Source: Strongylocentrotus droebachiensis (taxonomy: Eukaryota > Echinodermata > Echinoidea > Camarodonta > Strongylocentrotidae). From it: a stretch of DNA of 64,000 bases. This document shows, piece by piece, positions 60,461 through 64,000 of this stretch. Under the pieces are notes generated by a model. That model saw only the letters and a list, made by a program, of their open reading frames with translations. It searched no databases and had not been told where the DNA came from. The translations under genes and the position numbers were made by a program. Where the stretch lies: the NCBI GenBank assembly GCA_035222895.1, contig JAVYIG010000089.1, positions 310,001 through 374,000 of the forward strand, read 5' to 3'. Within the stretch, counting starts at the first letter, position 1; every line of letters starts with the position of its first letter.

Positions 60461-61989
60461 TTAAGTAAAGAACATGTTTTTTTCAGCGATTTTTTTTCTC
60501 GAAATATTGAATTTTATCAATAAACGTTATTTTCCATATATCAAAATCGGAATGGTGCATTTTGGGGTAACTTTGCAGAAATTGAACAGGAAGTGAACAG
60601 GATAGATTTATATCTCTTTTCAATAAAAAGTTTTAGCAACCCAAAGATATTGATTTGATTTCCACAAAAATAACATTTTTGCCCACATGTGCATTAACTG
60701 TATGCGTATACTTGTATTAGTGTAGTGAGGACCTGTTTGGTGTGTTTACATCGAGTTTTAAAGATAACTTTTACGTGAAACCATGGATATGGTGTCAAAA
60801 GATGGATAATTAAAATAACTTCAAGTTGATATCAATTTCATTGAGTTAATGTAGAGTGTGAAATATAAATTTTGAGCCAGAAAGGTGCATTTTGTAGATA
60901 TTTTGTTCTCTCTAACAGTTTGGCCATTATCTCGTTATACAAGCTGGACAAAAGTGATCGGACATATTATTAGAAGTGCAGAAAGTTCAAACGATTTGGA
61001 GCGATGGCTGCAGTTGACAAGTAGTGCTTCTGTACTCTGGGATGTTTCATGAAATATAGGCATTGGCAGTTGACCCCCCCCCCCACCCCCGCCCCTTCCA
61101 GCCGCTTGTTAGAATGTCAGAGATGGGAAGTAGGACAAAGAAGTCTGAAATGGGGTTAGGTCCCTTGATGCCATATCTTGTCATAACTGCAGCAAACCTT
61201 TCAACATATGTACCTCAACAATGAACCCAAACGTCAAACTTGAATACTAAAATATGCGAGAGACACAGATAAGCAGCAACACTTTGTAGGCGGAGAATTT
61301 CAAAGGATTGACAGATCAAAACTTCTACCCCAATAACAGTTGTCAATGTCGATGAAATTCCGTCATTGCGGTTTGTGGGTCACACATGAAAGACAATTAT
61401 TCGAAGGTGAGTAAGTACGTCTATCAAAACACAAGCTAACGCAGTCATTATCATTACCACCTATAGTCTGCGGGCACAGACACCATTTGACTCTTGTCGA
61501 ACGTAATTTTATAAAACCTTGAGCGGAGGCTAACTCTGTCACTCCGTTGCTGTGTCGGAAGAAGCTACAGTATAAAGCCTAGAGAGTACATTAGACCATG
61601 CATTAGTCTACATGGTTTCACAGTTCAGACATTCAGTCACGCACTAGGACTGGCAAGGGATTGTGCCTGCAAACTCTTGCACGTTTAACAGATCATTACC
61701 ATCAAGTTCAAGGAAGATTTATTTTAATCGTGAACAAAGAAAAAAAATCGTCCAATTCATGAAGCCATTAAACTACATATCGCCCGATTGACGCTTGAGG
61801 GCTGGTAAAGTTGCAAAGTAATATACCTATTCTCACAATTCTCTTATTCTCAGATGAAAGGAGTAAAATAATATCACAGCGGCATTGTCCCATGAAAAAT
61901 TATTGCTCTAGAAGTGCTGTTCTATTTCAAAGGTGACATGAAACTGTTGACAACTTCGGACCAAAATTTCAGGTTTGATGATCCAAAAG
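60461..61989. other. Intergenic, no gene seen
   Basis: AT-rich to about 61070, then a C run (61075-61090) and unique sequence of more even composition (61090-61730), with the isolated TATA-like box. Confidence 0.5.
61571..61577 (+). promoter_or_regulatory. Isolated TATA-like box
   Basis: TATAAAG after GCTACAG in a non-repetitive stretch (61430-61730). No coding region follows before the tandem array, so a promoter role is only a possibility. Confidence 0.15.
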
Positions 61990-63400
61990 AGGCCACTTTT
62001 TCAAGTTCTCTAAAAGTGTCCCTTTTTACCTAGGAAAAGTGCCCCTTTGACTTTGTAAGAAGTGCCCTTTTTTACAAAGGAAAAGTGGCCCTTTTACTTT
62101 GACAAGGGCCCCTATCATTTTGTAAAAGTGCCCCATTCACCTATGATAATTGCCCTATCGGAATCTGACAGGTGCCCCTTTTACTTAGACAAGTGCCCCT
62201 TTTCCTTTGTAAGAAGTGCCCTTTCTCCTTTTGATAACTACCCCCTTTATAACTCGGATAAACGCACCTTATATTTTCACATTTGCCCCTTTCCCTTTCT
62301 AATAAGTGCCCCTTTTCCTAACGATAAGTGCCCCCATTTACAAAAGAAAGAGCCCTTCCCCTTCCAATAAATGCTTCTTTTCATCACTGGTAAATGACCC
62401 TTTTCAGGTACGAGAAGTTTCTCCTTTTCACTTTAGATAAGTGCCTCCCTTACCTCCGATAATTGCCCCTATTCCAATCTGAGAGATACTCGTTTGACTT
62501 TGACAAGTGCCCCTACCCTCCTAATAAGTGCTCTCTTTATATTGGATGAGTGTTCCTTTTCACCTCTAATAACTGCCCCTTTTAGTTTGACACGTGCCCC
62601 CTTTACCTTTTAATAAATGCTCTTTCTCATTCTTATAAGTTCCTCTTCCCCTTCTCATAATTACCCCTTTTCATCTCTGATAAGTGCCCTCTTCTCTTTT
62701 TAATAAGAGCCACTTCCATTTTATCATAAGAGTCCCCTTTCACCTCTGATAAATGCCCATATTACTATTTGATCGGTGCCCCTTTTTGTTCAACTAATGC
62801 AAATTTTCCTTCATTATAAGTGCCCCTTTTTCATTCTCATAAGTGTCCATTTTTATATCTGGTCAGTGCCCTTTTTCAAGTACGATAGGTGCATCTTTGT
62901 ACTTTGGACGTGCTCACTTTCTTTTCTAATAAGTGTCTCATCCCTTTCGATAAGTGTCCCCTTTTCCTTTTATCATTTAAACGCGCCCCTAATTTCAAGC
63001 AAATAACAGCAATTTCCCCTAAAGCTCGCTCGCATTTTTAGATGATATAATTATGTTACTTATCAAAGGTCATTTCAGTCTTCCGTTATAAAACTGTGCT
63101 TATAAATCCATCGGGATTGTTTTTCCCTCTATATAATTTTTCGCACTGCGACCTCACAAATATATTTTTTTTCTCGCTCGCTTCGCTTGCTCGCAAGTGA
63201 TTCTTCAGACCATCACACCAAACTGCAAAGTATGGTGTATACAGAGAAACAAATACTGAAATCGTCCCTGTTATTAATTCAAAATGTAGGGTATATACCA
63301 TTGTCTAACAATTTTTATATTTTCGCTTTGAGATTTCCCTTTGAAAGTGCCCTTTTTTAAACAGAAAGTGCCCTCTTTTATTGGTGCCCCCCCGCTATGG
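61990..63400 (+). repeat. Degenerate tandem array of about 23-30 base units (AAGTGCCCCTTTT)
   Basis: More than 35 loose units of the type GATAAGTGCCCCTTTTCCTTT fill 61990-62990; a few more stand at 63340-63400 after a 350-base gap. Most units are diverged, so the array is old. The open frame at 62062-62370 (repeated CPFxF) follows the repeat and is not taken as a gene. Confidence 0.8.
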
Positions 63401-64000
63401 AGGTCACTCCACCGCCCCTGCCCACTTTATAATTTACCATTCGGAATAACATGTAGATAGTTTCTTCTACATTTAGAAGAAACTAGCTTAACTTGGCTTA
63501 ACCAGAAATAGAAAATATTAAACAAGAATGTCTTCATTCTAACATGTCAAAGTCTTTGCAACGAGAGTTTTATAGCCTTGAACCTTTCCCGCAAAAAAAG
63601 AGAAAATAATGAAAACATAATTTCTTTCCACTGATAGAGAGATATATTAGAGAGTATTAATGCTTTTTGTATTAATGCTCTAAATTGTTGTAATACTTTT
63701 GATTATCGATTGATTTCGAGCAAATGAGCTTTGTGTTGCCGTAGAAAATTATTCCTGATAATGAAATTGCAAGGAAGGAGAATGGTGAAATAAAAAGATG
63801 ATTGTTATTCGGAAAAGATGAAATAAAGGATGAGTGGTCTGCTATCCATCAACCTACAATGAACACGACCGCAAAATCTTTCGTAAAACCAGCTTAATTC
63901 GATTGCCCTTGAGTTGATTTTTCGAAAATAATTGCGATCGGGATGATTATGATAATTATGATAATAACAACAGCAATAACCACAACAACTAACTAAACAC
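63401..64000. other. Intergenic, no feature seen
   Basis: AT-rich; ends in ATGATAATTATGATAATAAC-type simple sequence. Confidence 0.55.

Noticed and set aside
61571-61735. TATA box and possible first exon of a gene to the right
   Set aside because: No coding sequence with a proper frame follows before the tandem array; kept only as a low-confidence site.
62062-62370. 102-codon frame with repeated CPFxF motif
   Set aside because: Follows the degenerate tandem array; the motif reflects the DNA unit and is interrupted elsewhere in the array.

Overview
The window is animal nuclear DNA. It is AT-rich, with split genes bounded by GT-AG introns, and introns and flanks are packed with small inverted-repeat elements, tRNA-derived SINEs, LINE remains and simple repeats. 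The two proteins recognised are metazoan. The intron sizes, SINE style and repeat mix suggest a marine invertebrate deuterostome, most likely an echinoderm such as a sea urchin. That placement is an inference from impression, not from a search.

Two protein genes are supported. (1) A CDC14-type dual-specificity phosphatase lies on the minus strand. Its first 11 coding exons run from 38909 down to 634, and the C-terminal exons lie beyond the left edge. All splice phases agree across 415 codons. The catalytic Cys falls at residue 278 and the acid Asp at 251, the numbering used for human CDC14A. (2) A complete CMSS1 gene (nucleolar, 90S pre-ribosome associated) lies on the plus strand, with five exons from 46252 to 49705 encoding 284 residues. 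The two genes are divergently oriented with 7.3 kb between start codons, and a dead LINE fills much of that gap.

Layout: 1-38 kb is CDC14, including a 19.6 kb intron 5 full of mobile elements, tandem duplications and microsatellites. 38.9-39.5 kb is the probable CDC14 promoter side. 40.4-44.1 kb holds a LINE tail fragment and a longer broken LINE, itself interrupted by an inverted-repeat element carrying a zinc-finger fragment. 46.2-50.8 kb is CMSS1 with its 3' UTR. 50.9-52.4 kb holds a Helitron/Helentron-like element with a higher-order tandem array, then a tRNA-derived SINE. 52.4-64 kb has no gene I can support; it holds SINEs, inverted-repeat elements (one nested in a SINE and carrying its own tRNA-like promoter boxes), a GAA microsatellite, a LINE tail and a degenerate 1 kb tandem array.

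The most unusual structures are: two TA-flanked elements that share a captured reverse-transcriptase fragment but have different termini, each pair matched left to right; the Helentron-like element with a dimeric array; the zinc-finger-bearing insertion; and the SINE / inverted-repeat element / tRNA-like nest near 59.4 kb. No bacterial-type operon, CRISPR array or defence system is present.
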